Below, piece by piece: positions 17,340 through 25,244 of a stretch of DNA of 64,000 nucleotides. The notes under the pieces were generated by a model. The model saw only the letters and a list, made by a program, of their open reading frames with translations, was not told the origin of the DNA and did not search any database. The position numbers were made by a program, and so were the translations under genes. Where the stretch lies: positions 2,046,001 through 2,110,000 of the forward strand of contig NZ_JASF01000005.1 of assembly GCF_000622405.1 (NCBI RefSeq), in the 5' to 3' direction. Every line of letters starts with the position of its first letter. The stretch's first letter is position 1. The stretch is from Sulfitobacter donghicola DSW-25 = KCTC 12864 = JCM 14565. Lineage in GTDB: Bacteria; Pseudomonadota; Alphaproteobacteria; Rhodobacterales; Rhodobacteraceae.

Positions 17340-18052
17340 GTCCGCGCTGCCTTTTTCTCAAGCCAAAGTTCGGTTTGGGCACCAGCCATCATGCCAGCGA
17401 TACCCGCAATAATCAGACCCAGCGAATAAGGTACGCCCGCCGCTAAAAGAGCAACGGCTACCGCGACAAGGGCAGCCGCCACATGGGCCGCTGTGCGAAA
17501 CATAGGCGCGATCATCGCCAGAAAGGTGATGGGAAGCGCAAAATCCAAGGCCCAGCTTTCGGGTACTTGGGTGCCCAGCAACGCACCGACAAAGGTAAAG
17601 CCATACCAAAGCGGCACAATGGGCGTCACAGCGCCAAGGAAATAGGAGACCCGTTCAGGGACGGACATCTTTGGTTCTTCTTCAAATTTGGCGACACCGA
17701 CAACATAGGATTGATCGACCGTCAGATAGGCGCATAGCGCGCGCTGCCACAAAGGGGCCGCCCCGATATAGGGGGTAAGCGAGGCGGAATACATCGCCAT
17801 GCGCAGGTTCACCGCAAGTGAGGAGACCAACACAATCACTGTTGGCACATCTTCCTGCATCAGCTGAAGTGCGGTGAATTGGGCCGCCCCTGCAATGACA
17901 ACGATGGAAAAGGCCAAAGTCTGAATAACATTCAACCCCGCCTCAGTCGCGAGAACACCAAAAAGCGTTGAAAAAGGAATAATCACCAGAATGAACGGGC
18001 TGCTATCTATGATCCCTTGGCGATAGTAAGATTTGCTGCTGGTAGAGGTCAT
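17336..18052 (-). CDS. AzlC family branched-chain amino-acid permease
   Basis: A 238-residue integral membrane protein. The region PFILVIIPFSTLFGVLATEAG (two parts, about 19-40) and the later NLRMAMYSASLTPYI (about 103-117) are AzlC hallmarks. With AzlD it probably forms a branched-chain amino-acid exporter. It is divergent from fdhD, with a short shared promoter region. Confidence 0.92.
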   Translation of the reverse strand: MTSTSSKSYYRQGIIDSSPFILVIIPFSTLFGVLATEAGLNVIQTLAFSIVVIAGAAQFTALQLMQEDVPTVIVLVSSLAVNLRMAMYSASLTPYIGAAPLWQRALCAYLTVDQSYVVGVAKFEEEPKMSVPERVSYFLGAVTPIVPLWYGFTFVGALLGTQVPESWALDFALPITFLAMIAPMFRTAAHVAAALVAVAVALLAAGVPYSLGLIIAGIAGMMAGAQTELWLEKKAART

Positions 18053-18105
18053 ATCTTGTCCCTAGATTGTCGCTCATGCGTAACGGGTTGCCGAGGAGGG
18101 TGCAA

Positions 18106-18987
18106 TTGGCTGAACTGAATGATCTATCGGAATATTTGATAGCGCCTGACCCGAGCGCGCGGCGCCTGACGCGCCCTGTGATCGGGACAGATCACAATGG
18201 CGACGAGCAGCAGATCAATGTGGTCGAAGAGCGGCCGTTGACGATTTACCTCAACAGTCAGGAAATCGTGACCGCGATGACGATTGGTGACTATCCTGAT
18301 TATCTGGCGCTGGGTTTTTTACGCAATCAGGGCATGCTGAGCAAAGAGGATGAAATCACGGGCGTCGATTTCGACGAAGAGCTGGAAACGGTTGTGGTGC
18401 GCACGGCGCGCGAAACCGATTACGAAGACAAGATGCGCCGCAAAACCAGAACAAGCGGTTGTGCGGTGGGAACAGTTTTTGGCGACATGATGGAGGGGCT
18501 AGAGAACGTGACCCTGCCCGATACATCTGTGCGCACCTCATGGCTGTATGCGTTGTCATCCAAGATTAATCGCACGCCCAGCCTGTACCTGCAGGCGGGC
18601 GCGATCCATGGCACCGTGCTTTGCGCGGGGGACCGCCCTTTGGTCTATATGGAAGACGTTGGCAGACATAATGCGGTGGATAAGATTGCGGGTTGGATGT
18701 TGTCCGAAGGCATCCCTGCAGAGGATAAAATTCTTTATACAACGGGCAGGTTAACATCTGAGATGGTGATCAAAACGGCGATGATGGGCATCCCCGTTTT
18801 GGCGTCGCGATCCGGTTTTACAGCTTGGGGTGTTGAGATCGCGCAAAAGCTGGGGCTGACTCTGATTGGCCGGATGAAAGGTAAGCGGTTTATGTGTTTG
18901 GCCGGAGAACAGCGTCTGCTGCGGGATGCAGACCCAAATGCCATCGCTGATGAACCCAAACGCTCTGGCCGAAAGTCTAGCGAATGA
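18106..18987 (+). CDS. fdhD: Formate dehydrogenase accessory sulfurtransferase FdhD
   Basis: FdhD transfers sulfur from a cysteine desulfurase to the molybdenum cofactor of formate dehydrogenase. Typical segments are ERPLTIYLNSQEIVTAM, LALGFLRNQG, the cysteine region RTSGCAVGT, VGRHNAVDKIAGW and ILYTTGRLTSEMV. The usual C-x2-C pair is reduced to one Cys (second position Gly). Start is uncertain: AGGAGG at 18094-18099 fits TTG 18106 with 6-bp spacing; ATG 18076 or TTG 18067 would extend it upstream. It overlaps the next gene by ATGA. No formate dehydrogenase gene is in the window. Confidence 0.92.
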   Translation: MAELNDLSEYLIAPDPSARRLTRPVIGTDHNGDEQQINVVEERPLTIYLNSQEIVTAMTIGDYPDYLALGFLRNQGMLSKEDEITGVDFDEELETVVVRTARETDYEDKMRRKTRTSGCAVGTVFGDMMEGLENVTLPDTSVRTSWLYALSSKINRTPSLYLQAGAIHGTVLCAGDRPLVYMEDVGRHNAVDKIAGWMLSEGIPAEDKILYTTGRLTSEMVIKTAMMGIPVLASRSGFTAWGVEIAQKLGLTLIGRMKGKRFMCLAGEQRLLRDADPNAIADEPKRSGRKSSE

Positions 18988-19511
18988 AACGATATGAACT
19001 CTCCTATGTGATAACGCCAGAGATGCAAAGCCGTGCAATGTTTGTCTGGGCCAAGCCAAATAAAACCAAGGGCGAAAAATGGCGGCGCGCAGCTATTTTC
19101 ACGCTTGGTTTTGTGGCCTTGCTGGCGGTGATCGTCACCTTGATGCGGCTTGACGTCTTGACAGTACCGATGTTGTTTTCGGCGCTTGTTGGGTTTTATC
19201 TGGGCATTGGTGTTTGGCTTATCTCGCACAGGGTCTCTAGCCAAAAGCTGGTTAAATTCGCGAACTCTATGTTGGATCGGGAAGGTGAGATTCACACTGT
19301 GATTTCTTCAGAACAAATCTCGATCCGCTCTGGCGTCTCTGACAGCAATTTATCATGGGATTACTTTGATGAAGCCTTTTCCATGGTCGACGCCACCGTA
19401 CTAAGGGCAGGGGCGTTGGTTTATACCTTCCCCGATGCCGCGCTGCCCGAAGGGACCTCACCGCAAGAGTTTCGGAAAGATCTGGAAAGCTGGATGGGCG
19501 CAAAAACATGA
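18984..19511 (+). CDS. YcxB-like membrane protein 1
   Basis: A 175-residue protein with a soluble N-terminus (MKRYELSYVITPEMQ), two adjacent membrane helices (about 37-58 and 63-82), and a C-terminal beta-rich domain starting around ISSEQISIRSGVSDSNLSWD, which resembles the YcxB family. It is followed by a second gene of the same design at 19508; the pair lies between fdhD and mobA with 4-bp overlaps at every junction. Function is unknown; the C-terminal domain may be PH-like. Confidence 0.78.
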   Translation: MKRYELSYVITPEMQSRAMFVWAKPNKTKGEKWRRAAIFTLGFVALLAVIVTLMRLDVLTVPMLFSALVGFYLGIGVWLISHRVSSQKLVKFANSMLDREGEIHTVISSEQISIRSGVSDSNLSWDYFDEAFSMVDATVLRAGALVYTFPDAALPEGTSPQEFRKDLESWMGAKT

Positions 19512-20050
19512 GCAACACCTATGTTCTGAAATTCACGCCAGAGCCAAAGGTACTTTTGTCTGTTCTGCGGCTAAAGCCCCCCGTGCAGCAGGTCAAAGGC
19601 ATGAAGGCCAGCAATATGTTGCGACTGCTTCATTGCCTGTTGCTGGTCCTTGGGGGGATATCGCTTGGATATTTTGTGACGGATATTTTTACCGATAGGG
19701 CAACCATTCTGCATTGGAGCTCTTTGGTCGGGTTGGCGTTGTCATACCTTGCTATTTTCGGGTCTTTGTTGGTCACCTTGCCGACCATGGTGCGGCAGCT
19801 GTTGGCAACGCGTGCGAACCAAGGCGAGGTCGAGATGACCATAAATGCGTCGGGCATCACAACCAAAGCGGATCACTTCCAATCCACAATAGAATGGTCC
19901 GCGGTTGAGGGGCTTGGGCGTTCCAAGCTGGCATTTGTTTTGTGGTTCGGTGGAAATCGGCCTGCGATCCCATTTGCGGCGTTTGCATCTTCAGAACAGA
20001 TTGAAGCGTTTGAAATAGATGTGAAAAATTGGGTGGAGACCTCAAGATGA
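19508..20050 (+). CDS. YcxB-like membrane protein 2
   Basis: A 180-residue protein of the same design as the upstream gene: a soluble N-terminal strand region (MSNTYVLKFTPEPKVLLSVL), two membrane helices (about 41-60 and 70-92), then a beta-rich tail with ITTKADHFQSTIEWSAVEG matching the position of ISIRSGVSDSNLSWD in its neighbour. Tandem duplication and divergence is likely. It is ATGA-coupled to mobA downstream. No catalytic motif is visible. Confidence 0.78.
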   Translation: MSNTYVLKFTPEPKVLLSVLRLKPPVQQVKGMKASNMLRLLHCLLLVLGGISLGYFVTDIFTDRATILHWSSLVGLALSYLAIFGSLLVTLPTMVRQLLATRANQGEVEMTINASGITTKADHFQSTIEWSAVEGLGRSKLAFVLWFGGNRPAIPFAAFASSEQIEAFEIDVKNWVETSR

Positions 20051-20649
20051 AACAACCTCTTGGCGTGATCCTTGCGGGGGGGCAGGCAACCCGAATGGGC
20101 GGTGGCGATAAAGGGCTGCTGGAACTCGGCGGAGAGACGCTTTTGTCACGTGTGCAGGGGCGTCTTGAACCGCAAGTGGCTGATATCGCGCTGAATGCGA
20201 ATGGTGATGCCGCGCGGTTTGCGCCTTTCGGGATGCCAGTGATTGCTGATAGTTTTGAAGGTTTCGTTGGGCCGTTGGCAGGTGTTTTGGCTGGACTGGA
20301 CTGGGCGGCAGAGCAAGGGGCTGAAACGATCGTGACGGCTGCGGCTGATACGCCCTTTTTCCCTTGTGATCTGGTGCCCCAGCTTTTGCTGGCCTCGGAA
20401 GGGATGGAGCATCCACTGGTTCTGGCCGTTACCCCTGATGAAAAACGCGCGCGCGCGCGCCATCCTACCTTTGGTCTTTGGCCTGTCGCCCTTCGGGAGG
20501 ATTTGCGCAAGGCTTTGGCGGGGGGGCTGCGAAAGGTGGTTCTATGGACCGATGCGCATAGCGGACGCGAGGCGATGTTCCCGCAAGAAGCTGCATTCTT
20601 TAATGTAAACACCCCATTAGATTTGGAAACCGCTGAGGCAATGTTATGA
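20047..20649 (+). CDS. mobA: Molybdenum cofactor guanylyltransferase MobA
   Basis: MobA attaches GMP from GTP to Mo-molybdopterin, giving the MGD cofactor of DMSO-reductase-family enzymes such as formate dehydrogenase. The 200-residue protein has the nucleotidyltransferase loop LAGGQATRMGGGDKG (about 9-23) and the metal-binding AADTPF motif. I start at ATG 20047, which overlaps the upstream stop by ATGA. A pure CG repeat of 15 bases (20446-20460) encodes Arg-Ala-Arg-Ala and could be prone to slippage. Confidence 0.93.
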   Translation: MKQPLGVILAGGQATRMGGGDKGLLELGGETLLSRVQGRLEPQVADIALNANGDAARFAPFGMPVIADSFEGFVGPLAGVLAGLDWAAEQGAETIVTAAADTPFFPCDLVPQLLLASEGMEHPLVLAVTPDEKRARARHPTFGLWPVALREDLRKALAGGLRKVVLWTDAHSGREAMFPQEAAFFNVNTPLDLETAEAML

Positions 20650-21137
20650 GAGTTTTTGGTGTCGTTGGTTGGAAAAACGCAGGCAAAACAGGGCTGATGG
20701 AACGTTTGGTCTCTGAGATCACGACACGTGGGTTTTCTGTCTCTACGGTCAAACATGCCCACCACAGTTTTGATGTGGATCACGCAGGCAAAGATAGCTA
20801 CCGCCACCGCGAGGCAGGGGCATCGCAGGTGTTGCTGGCATCGCAAAATCGCATAGCATTGATGCACGAATTGCGCGGCGCGCCCGAGCCCTCATTAGAA
20901 GAACTATTGGCGCAGCTTTCCCCTGTCGATCTGGTCTTGGTCGAAGGCTATAAGCGGGATGCCCATCCAAAGGTCGAGGCCCATCGTGCCGTTACCGGAA
21001 ACCCGCTGATCGCGCCAGAAGACCCAACCATTCGGGCAGTGGCCAGTGATACGCCGCTAGACATTGATCGCCTTGTTTTTGATCTGGATGATACGGTCGC
21101 TGTGGCGGATTTTATTCTGTCGGAAGTGGGATTGTGA
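20646..21137 (+). CDS. mobB: Molybdopterin-guanine dinucleotide biosynthesis protein MobB
   Basis: A 163-residue P-loop GTPase that assists MobA. The Walker A motif GWKNAGKTGLMERL (about 8-21) is at the N-terminus, followed by VKHAHHSFDVDHAGKDS and the typical LVLVEGYKRDAHPKVE segment. It overlaps mobA by ATGA. The next gene, moeA, starts 64 bp downstream on the same strand. Confidence 0.93.
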   Translation: MRVFGVVGWKNAGKTGLMERLVSEITTRGFSVSTVKHAHHSFDVDHAGKDSYRHREAGASQVLLASQNRIALMHELRGAPEPSLEELLAQLSPVDLVLVEGYKRDAHPKVEAHRAVTGNPLIAPEDPTIRAVASDTPLDIDRLVFDLDDTVAVADFILSEVGL

Positions 21138-21201
21138 TGGGGGGCGTTCAATCTTCCCAAACGCGTTGCCTGTGGCAGAGTGAGCACGAAAGAGATGCGC
21201 A

Positions 21202-22467
21202 ATGACTTCAACTCCATCTGCGAAAGCCGCTCCGCTGCGCAATGATTGTTTTGCATTGCCCAAAGGGGTTCATTGGACACCTGTTGAGGAAGCGCTGGCC
21301 ATGTTGCGGGAAAGGCTGGCCCCCGTCACCTCTTCCGAGGTGGTCCCCCTCGCGCAGGCCTGTGGGCGGATTTCATTTGATGATGTGAAAGCAAAGCGCG
21401 CAAACCCGCCGCTGCCGAATACTGCGGTAGATGGGTACGGGTTTTCAGGTGGCAGGCAGGAGGGTGAACACCGGCTTCCTTTGGTCGCAGGGCGTGCAGC
21501 CGCAGGGGATGCCCCTGTTTCGGTTCCAGAAGGGCAAGCCATTCGTGTGCTGACGGGGGCGGCGCTGCCTGACGGGGTTGATACCGTTATCTTACAAGAA
21601 GATGTTTCTGTGGCTGATGGTCATGTGATTTTTCAGGGGGCGCTAAAGCAGGGTGCCAATACCCGCCGAGCCGGTGAGGACGTCAAAGTTGGTGATGTTG
21701 TGCTTGGGCAAGGGCGGCACATCACACCTGCTGATTTGGCGCTATTAGCGGCTGCTGGTGTTTCTGAGGTTGCAGTACGCAATCCTCTGCGCGTGGGTGT
21801 TTTGTCTACGGGTGATGAGCTGGTCGAGGTTGGCTCAACCGCAGGAGAGGGGCAGATCTATGATGCGAACCGCCCGATGTTATTGGCCCTTGCTGCGCGT
21901 TTGGGACATCGGGCCGTTGATCTGGGCCGTGCGCCTGACCAACGCGAGATGTTGAAGGCGATGCTGGATGCGGCGGCGGAAAAGGTTGATGTCATCATCA
22001 CCAGCGGCGGAGCCTCGGCGGGGGACGAAGACCACGTGTCGGCCCTGTTAGACAAGGCTGGTGCCATGGCGCTGTGGCGTATCGCAATCAAACCTGGTCG
22101 GCCCTTGGCGTTGGGTATGTGGCAGGGCGTTCCGGTTTTTGGCCTGCCGGGTAATCCCGTTGCTGCGCTGGTGTGTACCTTGGTTTTTGCGCGCCCCGCC
22201 TTGGCCTTGCTCTCTGGCGGGGATTGGAGCACCCCGCAAGGGTTTGAGGTTCCTGCAGCGTTTGAAAAGAGCAAAAAGGCGGGCCGCCGCGAGTTCTTGC
22301 GTGCCCGCATTCGCAACGGGCAAGCCGAGGTTTTTGCCTCGGAGGGGTCTGGGCGGATCAGCGGGTTAAGCTGGGCTGAGGGGCTGGTCGAACTGGAAGA
22401 AGAGGGAAGGGATATTCGCATAGGCGATCCTGTGCGGTTTATCCCTTATGCCAGTTTTGGGTATTAA
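21202..22467 (+). CDS. moeA: Molybdopterin molybdotransferase MoeA
   Basis: MoeA inserts molybdate into adenylylated molybdopterin. At 421 residues it has normal length. Visible are NTAVDGYGF (about 73-81; the usual motif is S/N-A-M/V-DGYA), STGDELVEVGS, YDANRPML, SGGASAGDEDHV (molybdopterin loop) and KPGRPLALG followed by GLPGNPVAALV. It closes the fdhD-mobAB-moeA group and is convergent with the membrane protein gene at 22480. Confidence 0.95.
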   Translation: MTSTPSAKAAPLRNDCFALPKGVHWTPVEEALAMLRERLAPVTSSEVVPLAQACGRISFDDVKAKRANPPLPNTAVDGYGFSGGRQEGEHRLPLVAGRAAAGDAPVSVPEGQAIRVLTGAALPDGVDTVILQEDVSVADGHVIFQGALKQGANTRRAGEDVKVGDVVLGQGRHITPADLALLAAAGVSEVAVRNPLRVGVLSTGDELVEVGSTAGEGQIYDANRPMLLALAARLGHRAVDLGRAPDQREMLKAMLDAAAEKVDVIITSGGASAGDEDHVSALLDKAGAMALWRIAIKPGRPLALGMWQGVPVFGLPGNPVAALVCTLVFARPALALLSGGDWSTPQGFEVPAAFEKSKKAGRREFLRARIRNGQAEVFASEGSGRISGLSWAEGLVELEEEGRDIRIGDPVRFIPYASFGY

Positions 22468-22479
22468 ACCCGTCGGGCT

Positions 22480-23553
22480 TTAGTCAAATGTTCCCGCCAC
22501 ACGGCCCAGCAACATAAACGCGCGCGCTGTGCGTGTGTCCGCCAATGCGGAAATCTCGGTGTCAGAGGCGACTTTTTCGAAATCCGCAAACAGCTTGTCA
22601 AAGCGGCGCAAGAAATGGTGCGCAGTATCGCGAAAGATCGGGTCCTGCTTCATCCGCCCAGCCGTCAACGCTAGGGAAGAGCGATCACGGATACCGCCCA
22701 GTGCCGCGATGGGGCGGCCACGCTCGCCCTGCCCAAACATCCGCCAGATTTCTGGTCGGGCGCGGTCGGGGCGCAGGTCGTCCATGTAAATGCCGTCTTG
22801 GCTCAGCAGCGTCAGGATGTCTTGGGCCGCTTGGATGAGCTGGGCAGCATTGCGATCCTTCATTGCGCGGCGCAAAGCGGCAAAGCCTGCTTCGTCTTCG
22901 GCCGTTTCAGGAAAGTTCAAGGCGCGGATCAGGTCATCCCCTTCGACAGGGGGGGCCATGTCAACGCTTTGGGTGCCCAATTCGAGAGCAGGTTGATCCT
23001 GAACAGGAGCAGCTTCGGTTGTAGGCAGCGCGGTACGAGGCGTTTCTTCGCGGCGGGTGGAAAACGTCGCAAGCGCCGTTTCGGTTTTGCGGGTGGCTGC
23101 TGCAATCTCGTCAAGCTTACGGTTCACCGAGGGTTCGGAGGTGAGCCTACCACCTTGTTGTTGCGCGATATAGGCGTGACGGATTGCATCAATCGCCGCT
23201 TGCAGGCGCTGGCTTTCTTCCCGCATGACGCGGCTGGCCCGCGCGGCAGTTGCGGCAACCCAGATCATAGCCACAGGCATAAACACAGCGAGCATGGTCA
23301 TGAGGAACCGAAGGCCGCCTTGCCCCTCGGCAGCGGGGGCTTGGGGCATGAAAACAAAAAAGATCAGGCAGCCCAACAGCCACACAGCGGAAAGAGCCAC
23401 CGCGATAATTTCGATGCTGGAAACCCCGTCAGATCGCGCCCTGTCGTAGATGCCCAAAGGCGTCGGGCGCGCAGTCGCAGCTTTGCCTGCGCGCGCTTTC
23501 GCGACGCTTGCTGGCGGGCGGGCCGGCTGTTCGGGAAGAGGGGCATCAGACAT
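22480..23553 (-). CDS. Conserved membrane protein with cytoplasmic coiled coil
   Basis: A 357-residue protein with a Pro/Ala-rich N-terminus (1-40), two membrane helices (about 46-70 and 84-104), a helical coiled-coil stretch (about 105-160), an Ala/Pro/Glu linker (165-210) and a helical C-terminal domain (about 215-355). I recognise no named family; conserved hypothetical proteins of this layout occur in Rhodobacteraceae. It lies 14 bp downstream of greA and may share its transcript. Function unknown. Confidence 0.75.
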   Translation of the reverse strand: MSDAPLPEQPARPPASVAKARAGKAATARPTPLGIYDRARSDGVSSIEIIAVALSAVWLLGCLIFFVFMPQAPAAEGQGGLRFLMTMLAVFMPVAMIWVAATAARASRVMREESQRLQAAIDAIRHAYIAQQQGGRLTSEPSVNRKLDEIAAATRKTETALATFSTRREETPRTALPTTEAAPVQDQPALELGTQSVDMAPPVEGDDLIRALNFPETAEDEAGFAALRRAMKDRNAAQLIQAAQDILTLLSQDGIYMDDLRPDRARPEIWRMFGQGERGRPIAALGGIRDRSSLALTAGRMKQDPIFRDTAHHFLRRFDKLFADFEKVASDTEISALADTRTARAFMLLGRVAGTFD

Positions 23554-23567
23554 GTGCTGGGTTCCGA

Positions 23568-24038
23568 TCAGGCATAAACGATTTTTAGAACCTCATAGGA
23601 TCTAACCCCACCGGGGGTGCGGACCTCGACGCTGTCACCCTCATCCTTACCGATCAACGCACGCGCGATCGGGGATTTGATGTTGAGCAAGCCAGCCTCG
23701 ATGTTGGCTTCGTATTCGCCAACGATCTGATAGGTTTTCTCTTCGTCGGTATCTTCGTCAACCAAAGTTACTTTGGCACCGAATTTAATTGTGCCGGACA
23801 ATTTGGCCGGGTCAATCACCTCGGCAAGGGAAATCGCCCCTTCAAGTTCTTTGATGCGCCCTTCGATAAACGACTGCTTTTCCTTGGCCGAGTGGTATTC
23901 GGCGTTTTCGGACAGGTCGCCGTGCTCGCGGGCCTCGGCAATCGCTGTGATGATTGCAGGGCGCTCAACGGTTTTGAGGTGCTTCAATTCCGTCTCAAGG
24001 GCGGTGTGCCCTCCGCGTGTCATGGGGATCTTTTCCAT
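23568..24038 (-). CDS. greA: Transcription elongation factor GreA
   Basis: GreA rescues backtracked RNA polymerase by stimulating transcript cleavage. The 156-residue length, the N-terminal coiled coil with [20 protein letters not shown] (acidic tip D/E residues at about 41-45), and the C-terminal FKBP-like domain with [15 protein letters not shown] and [14 protein letters not shown] are all canonical. A strong GC hairpin (24064-24089) lies about 26 bp upstream of the start. Confidence 0.97.
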   Translation of the reverse strand: MEKIPMTRGGHTALETELKHLKTVERPAIITAIAEAREHGDLSENAEYHSAKEKQSFIEGRIKELEGAISLAEVIDPAKLSGTIKFGAKVTLVDEDTDEEKTYQIVGEYEANIEAGLLNIKSPIARALIGKDEGDSVEVRTPGGVRSYEVLKIVYA

Positions 24039-24063
24039 TGCGTTCGTGTCCGTGATACTAAGG

Positions 24064-24089
24064 CGCGCCCCGAAACCTATCGGGGCGCG
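24064..24089 (-). terminator. GC-rich hairpin in the VOC-greA intergenic region
   Basis: A perfect 10-bp stem, CGCGCCCCGA with TCGGGGCGCG around a 6-nt loop, lies between the VOC gene stop (24183) and the greA start (24038). It could terminate the VOC transcript or act as a leader structure of greA. Only a weak T-rich stretch follows on the minus strand. Confidence 0.5.
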
Positions 24090-24182
24090 TGTTTGCGTTG
24101 GCCATAACCTGACCGAAGTTATACACCAAATGCAAGCAGATAAGGCATTTTTGGTGGCGTGGTTTCGCCGAATGTTAAGGGT

Positions 24183-24563
24183 TTAGTCGTATTGAACGAC
24201 TTCGAACTCGATACCGTCAGGGTCATAGAAATAAAAGCGGCGACCGGGTTCATAGTCATAATGCTCACCCATTCGAAACCCTTGGTTGCGAACGGCCTCT
24301 TCGACAGCCTCCAAATCGCTGACAACCACTGCGATGTGGTTTAGCCTTGCAATGTTGTTATAGCTTTTGGGCGCGGGGGTCAGATCGCCCTCGGGGCGAT
24401 AGATTGCAACGTATTGATCGGCGGTGCCGACATGCACGCTATACCCGCCCGAGATGGCCTCGCCCTGCCAGCGGATATGCCAGCCAAAGACGGGCTTCAT
24501 CCATGCAGCGGTTGCCAAAGGGTCCGAGACGGTCAGATTCACATGTTCTAATTGCGCAGCCAT
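24183..24563 (-). CDS. VOC (glyoxalase/dioxygenase-fold) family protein
   Basis: A 126-residue protein with two beta-alpha-beta-beta-beta modules. It opens with LEHVNLTVSDPLATAAW and repeats with LNHIAVVVSDLEAVEEAV; FYFYDPDGIEFEVVQYD ends the second module. His and Glu residues at the expected metal positions (EHVN, NHIAV, IEFEV) are present. Enzymes of this superfamily include glyoxalase I and resistance proteins. It is divergent from soxR and preceded by a SoxR-type promoter, so it is probably induced by redox-cycling compounds. The substrate is unknown. Confidence 0.9.
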   Translation of the reverse strand: MAAQLEHVNLTVSDPLATAAWMKPVFGWHIRWQGEAISGGYSVHVGTADQYVAIYRPEGDLTPAPKSYNNIARLNHIAVVVSDLEAVEEAVRNQGFRMGEHYDYEPGRRFYFYDPDGIEFEVVQYD

Positions 24564-24601
24564 AGTGTTTTCCTTTCGAGGTTATTGGCGTGACGCCCTT
24601 T

Positions 24602-24636
24602 GATGTAATTGCTAAACCTAACTTTAGGTCAAGCAA
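24602..24636 (-). promoter_or_regulatory. SoxR operator/promoter for the VOC gene
   Basis: Between soxR and the divergent VOC gene there is a 28-bp near-perfect palindrome (24609-24636, core CCTAA-CT-TTAGG, 11 of 13 paired positions). On the minus strand it lies in a 19-bp spacer between TTGACC (24627-24632) and a -10-like TACATC (24602-24607). The over-long 19-bp spacer is the hallmark of MerR/SoxR activated promoters, and the sequence lines up closely with my memory of the E. coli soxS promoter (TTTACC, 19 bp, TATACT). Confidence 0.82.
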
Positions 24637-24652
24637 TTTTTTGGAGATATTT

Positions 24653-25165
24653 ATGGCGTTGAACGAAGGATTGACGATTGGTGCATTGGCAACCCGCACA
24701 GGCCTCGCTGTATCTGCTATTCGCTATTATGAACGTCAGGGGCTGATTAGCCCGTGGCGAAATGCCGGCGGGCAGCGCCGCTTTGCCCGTGCGGATTTGC
24801 GGCGGCTTAGCTTTTTGATGATTGCCCAGAAATTTGGATATACGCTGCCCCAAATCCGCAAGCAGTTGGACCAGCTGCCAAAAGGGCGGGCACCCAGTAA
24901 ATCGGATTGGAGCAAGATCAGCAGCGGTTTTCGGGATGGTCTGGATGCCCAGATTGCGGCTTTGACAGCGCTGCGCGATAATCTGGACGGTTGCATTGGA
25001 TGCGGCTGCCTTAGCCTTGAGGCTTGCGCGCTGTATAATCCAAAGGACCTTGCGGCGGAAAACGGGCAGGGGCCGCGGTATTTGATGGGGGATCGCCCCA
25101 TATCTGCTGACGTTAGCGCTCACTGTGAAAACTTTGGTCAAAAATTCAGTTTAGAATTGTTTTAA
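24653..25165 (+). CDS. soxR: Redox-sensitive transcriptional activator SoxR
   Basis: A 170-residue MerR-family regulator. The winged HTH (about 6-74) contains LAVSAIRYYERQGLISP, a dimerisation helix follows, and the [2Fe-2S] ligand motif CIGCGCLSLEAC places cysteines at about 114, 117, 119 and 125, identical in spacing to E. coli SoxR. Oxidation of the cluster activates target promoters. I chose ATG 24653, preceded by TTGGAG; an in-frame ATG at 24590 would run through the operator. No soxS is present, as expected outside enterics. Confidence 0.95.
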   Translation: MALNEGLTIGALATRTGLAVSAIRYYERQGLISPWRNAGGQRRFARADLRRLSFLMIAQKFGYTLPQIRKQLDQLPKGRAPSKSDWSKISSGFRDGLDAQIAALTALRDNLDGCIGCGCLSLEACALYNPKDLAAENGQGPRYLMGDRPISADVSAHCENFGQKFSLELF

Positions 25166-25244
25166 CGCCTCGTCGTGATTGCAATGGTGCGTGCCACCCG
25201 TTACCCCGAATAAAACCGATTTTCACGCGAAGGGAGCGCCTGAT

